The notes: generated by a model not told the origin, from the letters alone. A DNA stretch of 64,000 nucleotides from Candidatus Thiodiazotropha endoloripes (GCA_001709035.1 LVKA01000011.1:434001-498000), one strand, 5' to 3'. Shown: positions 18,375 to 28,239, counted from the first letter of the stretch. A program made the numbers and translations.

Positions 18375-21137
18375 ATGAGCGGCTCTACAGCAAAACAACA
18401 AACCAATAACGCCTGGGCAGAAGGCTATGCGGATTTTGTCATCAAGTTTCGCTGGCCATTGATGATGATCCTGCTGGTGGTGACAATCCTTGCCGCCCTG
18501 CAGATCAAGAATCTGGATATGCGCAACGATCCGGATACCCTGTTACCGCCGAGCAACCGCTATGTCGCGACCAATCTCTATGCGGAACACAATTTCGGCA
18601 TGGGTAACCTGATGGTCTTCACCCTGCGAATCAATGAAGGGGATGTCTACAAGAACTGGTTCGTCAACAAGGTGCAGGAGATCCACGATCGACTGGTCAA
18701 CCTGCCTACGGCCCGTGAATCGAATTTCATCGATATTGCGGCGAAGAAGATCAAGTACATGGGGGCGGATGAGAACGGTCTGGTCTTTAAAAGGCTGATC
18801 CCCACCGAAGGCATCAGCAGTGATCCGGAAAAGGCGGCACAGCAACTGGCCTTTTTGAAAGAGGGCATTGAAAACAATCCGGTGATCGGTCCGATGCTGA
18901 TCGGTTTTGAGGATGCGGAAGGCAACAAGTGTGAGTTTTCGCAAAAGGATGAGAAGAACTGTACGGCGAAATCCCTATACATCATCGGCGACTATACCGA
19001 TGAGGTAAAAGAGATCTATCTGCCCTGGGTGCGTGACATTCGCGCCATGATGGATGAGTACAGTGAGGATGACCGATTCGAGGTGCTGGTGGCCGGTGAG
19101 CCCTATTTTCTGGCCTGGATGCTGGCCGATCTGGTCAATAAGTGGTGGCTGTTCGTTATCTCATTCGCCATCGTCATTGCCGCGCTCTGGTTTGAGTTCC
19201 GCAATTGGCGAGGCTCCCTGTTTCCGATTATCGGTGTCAGTGCAACCATCATCCTGACCCTGGGACTGATGGGCTTTTCAGCCTTCAAACTGACCACCAT
19301 GATGGTATTGACCCCGATGCTGTTGTTGGCCATCGGTATCGGGCACTCGGTGCAGGTAACCCGGCGCTTCATGCAGGAGCAGGCGGCATCGGGGGATTGT
19401 GAGTCGGCCGCCCACTCTGCCATCTCCCATACCATCGTTCCGGCAACCCTGTCGATTGTCACCGACATGGTCGGCTTCGCCACCCTGGCAACCGTGGATA
19501 TCTCGTTCTACAAGGCCTACGCCTATTTCGGCATGTTCGGCATGTTGACCCTGCTGTTTACCACCACCACCCTGATCCCGCTGTTGATGATGACTTTTCC
19601 CTGCAGCCACAGTGAGACGAAAGAGGGGCATGAGCATGAGTGGGAGACCAAGGTTGGTGGCTTTATTACGGGTCTGTTGACCGGTCCCGGGAAGCTGATC
19701 CCGATCGGTATCGTGATGGCGATCATGGCCTGGTCTGTCTATGAGACCGATATCCTGAATGGCACCAGTGAGGATCTGATGCCTGGTGTGGAGAAGGGTA
19801 TCAACTATTCACGCGCCGCCTTCAAAGAGAAATCGATCACTATTCAGCACATCGAACGGCTGAATGAGATCATGCCGGGGGTTATCTCGGTATCCATACC
19901 CATACGCGGTAAGGAGCCGACGTCCGAGCTCTGTGTGGAGACCTATTTTCCGGAAGAGATCTATGACATAGAGGATCCCCAGGAGAAGGTCGTCCAGTGT
20001 GAAAAGGCCAAACAGGAGCTAGGCTGCTGGGATCCTGATCCCTGCGGTGCCCAGGGAATCTTCAACGAAGCCGATGTGTTGGCTGACATTGAAGCCCTTG
20101 AGGAGTGGATGCGTTCCCATGAACATATCGGTTTCACCGGTTCCTACGCCCAATATATCCGCCTGGTGAATATGTTGCTGACCGCCGAGCCGGGAGAGCA
20201 GCCTGACATCAAGGATCTCTATATTCCAACCTCGAAGAAGCTGCAGGAGATCGATCCGGATGATGATCGTGGCGGTGACGATATCGTACAGCTCTACAAT
20301 GGTCTTTTGGAGACCATGACCGAAGAGGGGGATATGGACTCCTTCGTCATGAAGAACTGGAACGAAGGGGTGGTGATGGGCTTCATCAATACCATGGATC
20401 CGGTGGAGACCCACGAGGTCACCATGGATATCCAGGCGTATATTGAAGACCATAAGAACGACCCCGGTTTCAGCAAGGTCAACTTCGGATTGCGTTCCGG
20501 TCCGGTGGACGACCTTTCCGGCGACAGTAACGAACTCTCAGTGGACGGTCCCGGTTATGTCAGACCTGGGCTGGGTGGTTTCCTCGGCGCCACGGAGGCA
20601 ACCCGGGAGGTTGCCGTGGACAACTGGCTCTCGGGGCCTCTGCTCACAGCTGCAGCGGTGTTCGTTATTGCGGCGTTGATCTTCCGTTCGCTGGTCGTTT
20701 CGGTGATCCTGATGGTGCTGTTGTTCATCACCCTGTTTGCCCAGTATGGCCTGGGTGGATACATGACCAGCATCCAGAACTGGTCGGGCAATCTGGCCTT
20801 TCATCTGCAAGTGGCCCTGAGTATCGCCATGGGATTGGGCATCGACTACGGCATCTACATGATGTCGAGGCTCAAGGAGGAGATGCAGGCGACGGCCGGG
20901 GACTGGCAGGAGGCGTTGGTCAATACCCTCAACACCACCGGCTCAGCGGTGATCATTTCGGTTGTGGTTCTGCTGGGCTGCTTCATCCCACTGCTGAACA
21001 CCGATCTGGCCAACACCTGGGGATTGGGTATCTACATCAGTCAGGCTCTGCTGATCGATGTGGTGACCGCCTTGACCATTCTGCCGATGCTGGTGGCCTG
21101 GTTGAAGCCGAAATTTGTTTTTGGTGAATATCAATAA
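18375..21137 (+). CDS. MMPL/RND family transporter
   Basis: 920 residues with the RND duplication: TM1 near 28-46, a large periplasmic loop, a cluster of membrane helices near 250-400 (LVNKWWLFVISFAIVIAALWFEF ... MLTLLFTTTTLIPLLMM), a second periplasmic loop, and a second cluster near 760-915. MMPL-type motifs include LAIGIGHSVQVTRRF near 316-330 and GLGIDYGIYMMSRLKEE near 820-836. MMPL proteins move lipids or other hydrophobic compounds using the proton gradient. Being third in the operon with a LolA-like protein and DUF1302 suggests a trans-envelope lipid or hydrophobe export system; the substrate is unknown. A terminator follows. Confidence 0.9.
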   Translation: MSGSTAKQQTNNAWAEGYADFVIKFRWPLMMILLVVTILAALQIKNLDMRNDPDTLLPPSNRYVATNLYAEHNFGMGNLMVFTLRINEGDVYKNWFVNKVQEIHDRLVNLPTARESNFIDIAAKKIKYMGADENGLVFKRLIPTEGISSDPEKAAQQLAFLKEGIENNPVIGPMLIGFEDAEGNKCEFSQKDEKNCTAKSLYIIGDYTDEVKEIYLPWVRDIRAMMDEYSEDDRFEVLVAGEPYFLAWMLADLVNKWWLFVISFAIVIAALWFEFRNWRGSLFPIIGVSATIILTLGLMGFSAFKLTTMMVLTPMLLLAIGIGHSVQVTRRFMQEQAASGDCESAAHSAISHTIVPATLSIVTDMVGFATLATVDISFYKAYAYFGMFGMLTLLFTTTTLIPLLMMTFPCSHSETKEGHEHEWETKVGGFITGLLTGPGKLIPIGIVMAIMAWSVYETDILNGTSEDLMPGVEKGINYSRAAFKEKSITIQHIERLNEIMPGVISVSIPIRGKEPTSELCVETYFPEEIYDIEDPQEKVVQCEKAKQELGCWDPDPCGAQGIFNEADVLADIEALEEWMRSHEHIGFTGSYAQYIRLVNMLLTAEPGEQPDIKDLYIPTSKKLQEIDPDDDRGGDDIVQLYNGLLETMTEEGDMDSFVMKNWNEGVVMGFINTMDPVETHEVTMDIQAYIEDHKNDPGFSKVNFGLRSGPVDDLSGDSNELSVDGPGYVRPGLGGFLGATEATREVAVDNWLSGPLLTAAAVFVIAALIFRSLVVSVILMVLLFITLFAQYGLGGYMTSIQNWSGNLAFHLQVALSIAMGLGIDYGIYMMSRLKEEMQATAGDWQEALVNTLNTTGSAVIISVVVLLGCFIPLLNTDLANTWGLGIYISQALLIDVVTALTILPMLVAWLKPKFVFGEYQ

Positions 21138-21152
21138 AAACTAAAAAAGTTA

Positions 21153-21206
21153 ACTGAGCTTCGGCTCAGTACGACCTCGAGCCGGCATTTATGCCGGCTT
21201 TTTTTA
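21153..21206 (+). terminator. Tandem hairpin terminator between converging operons
   Basis: The first hairpin is ACTGAGC-TTCG-GCTCAGT at 21153-21170, with a UUCG tetraloop. The second is AGCCGGCAT-TT-ATGCCGGCT at 21180-21199, followed by TTTTTTA: a classic intrinsic terminator for the MMPL operon. The second has no A run on its left side, so it works mainly on the plus strand. Confidence 0.9.
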
Positions 21207-21342
21207 TCCACAGAAAACGTAAAATGTGCTGCTGGATTAGACTTTGTGCAAGTCTGTTTGAGTGAACCCTGATGGACAGATCGGGATAGTGAGTGGGTCT
21301 ATCCTGATGACGCGTAGCCGGGTTGTGGGTCGACAGTGCTGT

Positions 21343-22179
21343 TTAGCTGTGTCTCGAGGTCCGCTGCCTGTTCTGTTGCCTGGCTTTACGTCGTGGCGTG
21401 AAGAGGTGGCGAAGACGCTCGGTAAAGGGGCGGTTGCGAAGTGGGCAGGTTGCCTCGAGTGAGCGTGGCGGCTGTGGTATTTCATCCCAGCTGTCGACGA
21501 TCTGACCGTCGCTCAATTTGATCAGTCGACTGGCGGCTTGCTTGACGTCCGGATCGTGGGAGGAGATCAGAAATGTGGTCTCAAGAGTTTGATTCAATCG
21601 CTGCATCAGTTCAATCAGATGTCTGCCGGTGGTGCTGTCGAGGTTGGCGGTTGGCTCATCCGCCAGAATGATTTTCGGCTCAGTTGCCAATGCCCTGGCC
21701 ACCGCAACCCGCTGTTGCTGGCCACCAGATAGCTGGTCGGGACGACGATAACCCAGATGGCCAATCTCAACTTCATGCAGCCAGTGGTTGGCGATCTCCA
21801 GACTCTGTTGTTTGCTCTTGCCTTGCAGCTGGCATACATAGGCTACGTTTTCCCGGGCGCTCAGCACGCGAATTAGATTATAGGCCTGAAAGATAAAACC
21901 GATATTGGTCAGTCGAAACTTGCTGCGTTGGCTGTTCCCCATCTTGAGGATATCCTCGCCCAGGACCTCAGCCTGGCCCCGGTCGGCCGACTCCAGGCCG
22001 CCAATGATATTCAGCAATGTGCTCTTGCCCGAGCCTGAGCGTCCGGCGAGCACGGCAAATTCACCGCTACGAATCTGCAGATCGATACCATGCAGCGCCG
22101 GGTAGGGCATGGTGCCGACCCAATAGCATTTATGCAGGTCCCGGGTTTGGATGATGGTTGATTGGTTCGCTTCCGACAT
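21343..22179 (-). CDS. ABC transporter ATP-binding protein, LolD/MacB-like
   Basis: 278 residues. The ATPase has Walker [10 protein letters not shown] (46-54), Q-loop FIFQAYNL, signature [15 protein letters not shown] and Walker B IILADEPT, then the H-loop SHD. The spacing and sequence (TANLDSTTG) are those of LolD/MacB/FtsE-type ATPases, which power mechanotransmission ABC systems rather than pumping through a membrane channel. An unusual basic C-terminal tail of about 45 residues (ends [14 protein letters not shown]) follows the domain. It lies 7 bp after the second permease gene and is the last gene of the four-gene operon. Confidence 0.92.
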   Translation of the reverse strand: MSEANQSTIIQTRDLHKCYWVGTMPYPALHGIDLQIRSGEFAVLAGRSGSGKSTLLNIIGGLESADRGQAEVLGEDILKMGNSQRSKFRLTNIGFIFQAYNLIRVLSARENVAYVCQLQGKSKQQSLEIANHWLHEVEIGHLGYRRPDQLSGGQQQRVAVARALATEPKIILADEPTANLDSTTGRHLIELMQRLNQTLETTFLISSHDPDVKQAASRLIKLSDGQIVDSWDEIPQPPRSLEATCPLRNRPFTERLRHLFTPRRKARQQNRQRTSRHS

Positions 22180-22186
22180 GGGCCAC

Positions 22187-23431
22187 CTATTGGATTCGTA
22201 GTGCCTGACTGACAGAGAGGCGGGTGGCTTTCCATGCCGGGTAGAGTCCTGAGAGCAAGGCTGCCACCAGGGTGGCCAGCAGAATTTTGATTGCTGAGTC
22301 CCGGGTCAGCTGGGGGTGGATCACCGGATCCATATAGAAAAATTCAAAGGCATTGGCATAACCGGTCAGATCGATGCCGCCCTCAGCGAGCAGCATGACA
22401 ATCAGTGATGCACTGAGATAACCCAGTACGGCACCGACAAATATCAGCAGTACCGCTTCAAACAGCAGCATCAAAAAGATGCGATGGGGTTGGGTGCCGA
22501 TGGCGATCATCACCCCCAGCTCCTTCTGCCGTTCGTGTAGAGAGATCAGCATGGTATTGAGTATCTCCGTGAGTACCAGCAGGATCACCACAAACAGAAT
22601 GATCAAACCATAGGCATCACTGAACTCCAGCCACTGTCTGACCATCGGATCGAGCTCCTGCCAGGGCATGATCTCGTAGACCTGTTCGGAGAGCTGCTGG
22701 ACAAACAGCCGATAGAGGGTATCGGTCTGATCGTGATGATCGGCGCGGATCACAATATCGGTTACCGCCTGCTCCATCTGCAGCCACTGTTGGGCACCAT
22801 CCAGTGAGATCAGCGCCAGGGTGCGATCGATCTGTGGCGCGCCGGTCTCGATGATGCCCCTCAGATAGAAGACCTCTGAGACCATCTCGCCGCTGGGGCG
22901 CTGGGTCATCAGGATTACCCGGTCTGACAATCCAGCGCCGAGATTCTGTGCCACCGTCTTGCCCAGCAGAAGATCCTTGTTCATACCCGGACGCAGCCAC
23001 ACGCCGGATGTGACGCTCTGATCCATGGAGGTTACCCAGGTCTCCTGTTCCGGGTCGGTGGCCATAATCTGTACCCCGCTGCTGCTGCCGCTGACCGAGG
23101 CCAGGCCCGAGGTGCGAATTCGTTGTGTCCAGCCGATGATCTCCGGATAGGTGTCCATGAAGCGGGATATGGCCTCAGGATCGGCGATGTTGTCACGCAG
23201 GTTCTGAGAAGACTCGAATCCCTTGGCATGGATCTGCAGGTGTCCGGTGAAGCTGAGGATAAAATTGGTTTTCATCTGACTCAACCAGCCATCGTTGAGG
23301 GCACTCAGCAGGGTCAGGGTGGCGATGCCGAACATCATGGTCAGCAGGGTGATGATGGTACGCCGGCGGTTACGGACCAGATTACGTACCGCCAGTGCTA
23401 CATAGGTCAGAATGCCAAGTCGGCTAACCAT
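22187..23431 (-). CDS. ABC transporter permease, LolC/E- or MacB-like (FtsX fold), copy B
   Basis: 414 residues with the FtsX/MacB permease layout: one N-terminal membrane helix after VRNLVRNRRRTIIT, a large periplasmic domain of about 220 residues, then three C-terminal helices ending in YPAWKATRLSVSQALRIQ. It is the same length as the neighbouring permease and shares blocks with it, including EIMPW before the second membrane segment. The start overlaps the stop of that gene by 8 bp. Two different permeases with one ATPase suggest a heterodimer as in LolCE. The cargo is presumably handed to the LolA-like protein encoded first in the operon. Confidence 0.92.
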   Translation of the reverse strand: MVSRLGILTYVALAVRNLVRNRRRTIITLLTMMFGIATLTLLSALNDGWLSQMKTNFILSFTGHLQIHAKGFESSQNLRDNIADPEAISRFMDTYPEIIGWTQRIRTSGLASVSGSSSGVQIMATDPEQETWVTSMDQSVTSGVWLRPGMNKDLLLGKTVAQNLGAGLSDRVILMTQRPSGEMVSEVFYLRGIIETGAPQIDRTLALISLDGAQQWLQMEQAVTDIVIRADHHDQTDTLYRLFVQQLSEQVYEIMPWQELDPMVRQWLEFSDAYGLIILFVVILLVLTEILNTMLISLHERQKELGVMIAIGTQPHRIFLMLLFEAVLLIFVGAVLGYLSASLIVMLLAEGGIDLTGYANAFEFFYMDPVIHPQLTRDSAIKILLATLVAALLSGLYPAWKATRLSVSQALRIQ

Positions 23432-24668
23432 TGCGGATCGCCTCCACTGGCTGCAGCAGACTGGCCCGCCAGGCCGGATAGATTCCGGAGAGGATTGAAG
23501 CCAGCAAAATGGCGCTGGCGGTAATACCCAGATGGTCCAGTTTCAATTGGGGGTAGATCAGCGGGTCGACATAGAACCTGGAGGTCGACCCCAGCAGTGT
23601 GGAGAGGTCGATACCGATCGTGCCGGTCAGCAGAATGATCAGGGAGCCGAGCAGGGTGCCGAGCAGGATACCGATGATGCCGATCGTCACTGCTTCCACC
23701 ACGATCAGAAAGGCGATCTGGCGACGGCTTGTGCCGATTGCCATCAGAATGCCGAACTCCCGGGTCCGGTCCAGCATGGAGAGCAGCAGAGTATTCAGCT
23801 CTCCCGCCAATACGATGAACAGTACGATGCCGAGAAACAGATAGAGAAAGCCGTTATGCAGGGTTACCCACTCTTTCATCACCGGAAACATGCTGTACCA
23901 GGGCATGATCTCCAGCTGCTGGCCTGTCAGTTCATCGTTCAGGCTGGTCACCAGACCAGGCAGTCGCTGTTCATCCACCTTGATGACGAAGGTGGTGACC
24001 TGTCCTTGCAGGTCGACCATCTCCTGCAGGGTGGCCAGACTGGTGATCGCCATGCCGCTGTCGAGACCCATTTCACCACTGGTGATGATACCGACCAGGG
24101 TGAAGGATTCGGCAATCATGGCGCCGTAGCGGTCGTAACCGATCATGATCACTTCATCACCCAGCCGGACCTGCAGGTTGTTTGCCGTGGTGGCGCCCAG
24201 AATCAGCGCGTAGCTCTCATCCGGTTGGAGAAAGCGTCCAATGCCGATTCTGCTCTCCAGTTCGGTGACCTTGGGTTCATTCAGCGGGTCCATACCGATC
24301 AGCATCACCCCCTGGGTGGTATGGTCCGATGCGGCCAGGCCAAAGGTATCCAGGCGTTGGCTGTATCTTGTAATACCCTGCCGTTCCAGGGCTTCACTGA
24401 TCTGTTGCGGGTTGTCGATTGTCAGGGCGAGATCCGGTTGCTGAAAAAATCCCTGCCGGTGTATCTGCAGGGTACCGATGATGGCATTCTGGAAGTTACC
24501 CAGCATGTTGCGATGCAGCCCCTCATTGAAACCCCATAGGAAAATCAATGAAGCGAGTCCCAGGGCAATGGCGCCGGAGGTCAGCAAGGTGCGTCTCGGA
24601 TGGCCGAGCAGATTGCGTATTGCAACCCTGGCAAGGTGGGCAGTGAGCTGTGATTTTGCGTCGGTCAT
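23424..24668 (-). CDS. ABC transporter permease, LolC/E- or MacB-like (FtsX fold), copy A
   Basis: 414 residues from the ATG at 24668 (MTDAKSQLTAHLARVAIRN). A longer reading frame upstream overlaps the previous gene and has no family character. The layout is the same as in copy B: the N-terminal helix follows RNLLGHPRRTLLTSG, a periplasmic domain with LEIMPWYSMFPVMKEW follows, and three C-terminal helices end in YPAWRASLLQPVEAIRNG. Paralogous to copy B, probably by an old duplication. It follows the LolA-like gene by 49 bp. MacB-type macrolide or peptide export is an alternative, but the LolA-like partner argues for lipid or lipoprotein traffic. Confidence 0.9.
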   Translation of the reverse strand: MTDAKSQLTAHLARVAIRNLLGHPRRTLLTSGAIALGLASLIFLWGFNEGLHRNMLGNFQNAIIGTLQIHRQGFFQQPDLALTIDNPQQISEALERQGITRYSQRLDTFGLAASDHTTQGVMLIGMDPLNEPKVTELESRIGIGRFLQPDESYALILGATTANNLQVRLGDEVIMIGYDRYGAMIAESFTLVGIITSGEMGLDSGMAITSLATLQEMVDLQGQVTTFVIKVDEQRLPGLVTSLNDELTGQQLEIMPWYSMFPVMKEWVTLHNGFLYLFLGIVLFIVLAGELNTLLLSMLDRTREFGILMAIGTSRRQIAFLIVVEAVTIGIIGILLGTLLGSLIILLTGTIGIDLSTLLGSTSRFYVDPLIYPQLKLDHLGITASAILLASILSGIYPAWRASLLQPVEAIRNG

Positions 24669-24717
24669 CCAAAACCTGATCTTGGTTAATTGTCGGCCAC
24701 AGCCGCTCAGCCGGATT

Positions 24718-25476
24718 CTACTTTGCCTGCATCGGCGTGAAGAGCTGGGAATCCAGGGCCAGGTCGAATTGGATCGACTCCAGGGTGATGACTGTACGCT
24801 TGCCCTCCCCGTCATCGGGCTGCATGGTCCAGCGTGTGGGTATGACACGCCCACCCATTTCTGCGATCTGGTCGAATACCATCAGGCGTTTTACCTGTTT
24901 CCGGCAATGGTAGGCCATTTCGAGAGGGACACCGTCGCCGCGAATCTTCCGAACCAGCTTTTTCCAGGTCACGGTGGCTTCCGGCTCGGGGATCGATTGT
25001 ATGGTGTAGATTGCCATCTCTCCCTCACCCTGGCGATCGATGATCTGATGGGTATGGCCATCGATCATGGCATCGGTGTCGAGCAGATCCTGGTTGTTGA
25101 AGTCCGAGCCCATCCATGGATCCTGCATCATGGCCGGTGAGATATTGATCTGACGGCGCAGTTTTGGCAGATACATGGAGAGGATGTTGTCGATCTTGAG
25201 AAATACCGTTCCCTTGGTCTTTCTGGGGGAAAGAATCTCCATACGGAAGCGCTTGTTATCCCGGTCGTCGTGGCTGCGAAAGGTCATTGTACGCTGCCAC
25301 TCCGGTCGCACGATATCAATGCGGTACTCTGCCTGAGTGCCGCTGGAACGCATCAGTAGTTCTGATCTTTGTAACAGCTCAAGCGCCTGCTTTGAGGAGT
25401 CATCTGCCAGGCTTCCTGTGGCGATGAATATCAGCAGCCAAATTGTCTTGCTCAGTCGTGCCATGGGGAAAAACAT
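24718..25476 (-). CDS. LolA-like outer membrane lipoprotein-sorting protein, second copy
   Basis: 252 residues. The signal peptide ends GSLA, with cleavage near A24. It has the LolA-like/PF17131 pattern: TKGTVFLKIDN, MYLPKLRRQINISP and QDPWMGSDFNNQDLL. These align with KGTGML, WLPALRKIRRF and DAWGGTDFTFGD of the protein at 14953-15930. It is first in an operon with two FtsX-fold permeases and an ATPase, an arrangement parallel to LolA with LolCDE. Canonical LolA is shorter, at about 200 residues, so this is not simply the housekeeping LolA. The start at 25476 was chosen; Met5 is a possible alternative. Confidence 0.82.
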   Translation of the reverse strand: MFFPMARLSKTIWLLIFIATGSLADDSSKQALELLQRSELLMRSSGTQAEYRIDIVRPEWQRTMTFRSHDDRDNKRFRMEILSPRKTKGTVFLKIDNILSMYLPKLRRQINISPAMMQDPWMGSDFNNQDLLDTDAMIDGHTHQIIDRQGEGEMAIYTIQSIPEPEATVTWKKLVRKIRGDGVPLEMAYHCRKQVKRLMVFDQIAEMGGRVIPTRWTMQPDDGEGKRTVITLESIQFDLALDSQLFTPMQAK

Positions 25477-25709
25477 ACTCTGAAAGTAGGAAATGATTCA
25501 GTTCATTATAAGCATTTCATAATATATAGCCAGTGCAGGGCTGACCGATGGCTTTTCGTCAATGTCGTATTTATAGGTATAACTAACTGAATTTATATGG
25601 ATTATTTCAGGTGATTCGAGAGGTAAAGAAGTGTTGCATGAACTGGCAGGTAAGGGTAAGGCGGGTTGTGTTCTGTTAGCTCAAGCCTGGCAGGTGGTTT
25701 GATTAGGGC

Positions 25710-26294
25710 TTATCTGCTGCTGTGCAGCCTGTTCATGGCCAGCTGCAGATCACCTTTGACGATCATCGGCAGGCTGTCGATCGCCTTGTCGATCGCCTGA
25801 TCGATGGATGTTCTGTGCTCTTTGGAAGGGCGGCCAAGCACATAGTTGACCACCGCAGCCCGGTCATTCGGGTGATCGATACCGATACGCAGGCGATGAA
25901 ACTCCCGTTTACCGAGAACGCTCATGATGTCCCTCAGGCCATTGTGTCCGGCATGTCCCCCGCCGGTTTTCAGTCGCGCCTGCCCAGGTTCCAGGTCCAA
26001 CTCATCATGCACCACCAGGATTTCCTGGGGTTGGATGCGAAAATAGTTGGCCAGACTGGCGACCGCCTGTCCACTCCGGTTCATAAAAGTGGCTGGTTTT
26101 AGCAGCCGCACCTCTTCACCCTGCAGATTCAGTTTGCAGACCTGGCCGTGGTGTTTGGACTCTGTGCGAAAACTGAGATGGTGTTGCTCGGCGAGCTTAT
26201 CCAACAGCCAGAAGCCGGCATTGTGACGGGTTTGTTCGTAATCGGGGCCTGGGTTTCCAAGACCTGCAATCAGACGGATGGGTTGGGATGCCAT
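25710..26294 (-). CDS. pth: Peptidyl-tRNA hydrolase
   Basis: 194 residues from the ATG at 26294, the same length as E. coli Pth. A longer frame would start inside rplY and has no family match. The enzyme releases tRNA from peptidyl-tRNAs dropped by the ribosome. Catalytic residues are in place: H24 in RHNAGFW, N72 in FMNRSG, D97 in VVHDELDL, and GGHAGHNGLRDI. It follows rplY by 58 bp, a neighbour pair typical of gammaproteobacteria. Confidence 0.97.
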   Translation of the reverse strand: MASQPIRLIAGLGNPGPDYEQTRHNAGFWLLDKLAEQHHLSFRTESKHHGQVCKLNLQGEEVRLLKPATFMNRSGQAVASLANYFRIQPQEILVVHDELDLEPGQARLKTGGGHAGHNGLRDIMSVLGKREFHRLRIGIDHPNDRAAVVNYVLGRPSKEHRTSIDQAIDKAIDSLPMIVKGDLQLAMNRLHSSR

Positions 26295-26320
26295 GGATAG
26301 GGGGGTGGGGTGGTTGTGAA

Positions 26321-26342
26321 GAGGGAGGCTTACGCCTCCCTC
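26321..26342 (-). promoter_or_regulatory. Hairpin between rplY and pth
   Basis: Perfect 9-bp stem GAGGGAGGC / GCCTCCCTC around a 4-nt loop, between the rplY stop and the pth start. There is no T run on the minus strand, so partial termination or mRNA stabilisation is more likely than full termination. Confidence 0.5.
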
Positions 26343-26352
26343 GGGAGCGGTT

Positions 26353-26985
26353 TTATTCAGCGCTCTCTTCACCATCTTCATCAGAAGATTCAGTAGGCTC
26401 ATCCTCTTCACCCTTGTGGGTGGCGTGAATGGTCACTACGATCGGATCTTCATTACCCTCGTGGGTGATCAGGTCTACACCCTCTGGCAGGGTTATCTCT
26501 GAGGCATGCAGAACGGTACCCAGTTCAAGGTTGCCCAGATCGATCTCGATGAACTCTGGCAGGTCTTTAGGCAGACAGCTGATCTCCATATCGGTCATTA
26601 CGTGGCTGGCCTGTCCGCCGGACTTGATGCCCGGGCAGGTTTCTTCGTTGATGAAGTGCAGCGGAACGTGCAGTCTGATCTTCTCATCAGCCTGTACGCG
26701 CTGAAAGTCCACATGCAGGATGAATGGTTTGGCCGGATGGCGCTGCAGATCCTTCAGCACCACGGTCTGATTTTTGCCACCCAGTTTCAGCTCAAGCAGA
26801 TTGGAGTAGAAACCTTCATTCTCCAGTGAGTGGGCGATCTCGTTGTGCAGAACGGTGATCGGGGTTGGATCCTGATGCGCGCCATAGACGATGCCCGGAA
26901 CCAGACCGGCGCGACGCAGGCGGCGGCTCGCACCTTTCCCTGTATCGCTCCGTGCTTCGGCGTTAACTTCAAAATTTGCAGACAT
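26353..26985 (-). CDS. rplY: 50S ribosomal protein L25 (Ctc form)
   Basis: 210 residues, the long two-domain Ctc-type L25 that binds 5S rRNA, against 94 residues in E. coli. The N-terminal L25 domain is ARSDTGKGASRRLRRAG ... VPGIVYG. The C-terminal TL5 domain includes HVDFQRVQADEKIRLHVPL and LPEFIEIDLGNLE. An acidic tail ends the protein (EDEPTESSDEDGEESAE). SD GGAG lies 7 bp before the ATG. The order prs-rplY-pth is conserved in many gammaproteobacteria. Confidence 0.96.
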   Translation of the reverse strand: MSANFEVNAEARSDTGKGASRRLRRAGLVPGIVYGAHQDPTPITVLHNEIAHSLENEGFYSNLLELKLGGKNQTVVLKDLQRHPAKPFILHVDFQRVQADEKIRLHVPLHFINEETCPGIKSGGQASHVMTDMEISCLPKDLPEFIEIDLGNLELGTVLHASEITLPEGVDLITHEGNEDPIVVTIHATHKGEEDEPTESSDEDGEESAE

Positions 26986-27246
26986 GGTTATCTCCGTATC
27001 TGTTTAGGTCAAAAGGGATGTCGCTTTGCGACCAAGCGACACCACCGCTGAATTCAAGCGGACGCGCGATTCTATCAGGATTGGCCAGAATTTCCAGCCT
27101 TTTGGGGGTGTTTGCTCAGCCATTCGAGCCGCAAAGGGCGCAATTCACTGCCCAAAAACGCAAAACCCGATCTAGTTACAGGCTCTACTTGCGAAATTTA
27201 GCAGCGATTTGCGTCCATTTGCGGCAGGATTGTGAGATGGCCGGAG

Positions 27247-28200
27247 CTAATCGATAAACAGGGAACTGACCGATTCCTCGTTGGAGATCCGGCGCACGGT
27301 TTCGGCAAGCAGTTCGGCGATTGAAACCTGACGGATCACGTCGCACTGTTTGGCGTCTTCCGACAGGGGGATTGTATCGGTGACCACCAGCTCATCAAGC
27401 TTGGAGTTGCTGAGGTTGGTGACCGCTGGGCCGGAAAGCACCGGATGGGTACAGTAGGCGACCACTTTGGCGGCACCATGATCCTTCAGTGCATTGGCTG
27501 CCTGGCAGAGAGTGCCCGCGGTATCCACCAGATCATCGATGAGAACGCAGCTGCGACCCTCAACGTGGCCGATGATGTTCATCACCTTGGCCTCATTGGG
27601 TTGCGGGCGACGCTTGTCGATGATGGCGAGTTCGGCATCATCCAGACGCTTTGCCAGTGCCCGGGCTCTGACCACACCCCCCACATCGGGAGAGACTACC
27701 ACGATATCCGGATGCTTCTGGCGCCAGACGTCACCGAGCAGGATCGGCGAGGCGTAGACATTGTCCACCGGGATGTCGAAAAAGCCCTGAATCTGATCCG
27801 CATGGAGATCGACCGTCAGTACCCGGTCGGCACCGGCGGTGGCAATCATCTTTGCCGCCAGTCTGGCGGTAATCGGTACTCTGGCGGAGCGGGGGCGGCG
27901 GTCCTGACGGGCGTAACCGAAATAGGGGATGACGGCGGTGATGCGATTGGCTGAAGACCAGCGCATGGCATCGATCATCACCAGCAGCTCCATCAGGTTT
28001 TCATTGGTCGGTGCTGAGGTGGATTGCACAATGAAAACATCCCGACCGCGGACATTCTCATGAATCTCGGCCATCACTTCCCCGTCACTGAAACGGCCAA
28101 CCTGCATTTTACCCAGGGGGAGGTTGAGATGACTCACGATTCCGGCGGTGAGAGAGGGGTTGGCGTTACCCGAAAAGACCGTCATGGCAGTGGATGGCAC
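27247..28200 (-). CDS. prs: Ribose-phosphate pyrophosphokinase (PRPP synthetase)
   Basis: 317 residues. Makes PRPP from ribose 5-phosphate and ATP for purine, pyrimidine, histidine, tryptophan and NAD synthesis. Motifs: [10 protein letters not shown] at the N-terminus, [17 protein letters not shown] (ATP loop), [18 protein letters not shown] and the PRPP-binding [15 protein letters not shown] start at 28200 with GAGGA upstream is chosen because it matches the usual N-terminal length; ATG at 28185 is the alternative. The gene lies 39 bp after tRNA-Gln and is probably part of the ispE-tRNA-Gln-prs transcript. Confidence 0.97.
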   Translation of the reverse strand: MPSTAMTVFSGNANPSLTAGIVSHLNLPLGKMQVGRFSDGEVMAEIHENVRGRDVFIVQSTSAPTNENLMELLVMIDAMRWSSANRITAVIPYFGYARQDRRPRSARVPITARLAAKMIATAGADRVLTVDLHADQIQGFFDIPVDNVYASPILLGDVWRQKHPDIVVVSPDVGGVVRARALAKRLDDAELAIIDKRRPQPNEAKVMNIIGHVEGRSCVLIDDLVDTAGTLCQAANALKDHGAAKVVAYCTHPVLSGPAVTNLSNSKLDELVVTDTIPLSEDAKQCDVIRQVSIAELLAETVRRISNEESVSSLFID

Positions 28201-28239
28201 GGTGCTAATCCTCAGTCGAGAAAATAGTTTGCAGAGAAA

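Noticed and set aside
23532-24539. Long plus-strand open frame (335 codons)
   Set aside because: It is antisense to the permease gene, with low-complexity Gln/Asp/His composition typical of a mirror frame.
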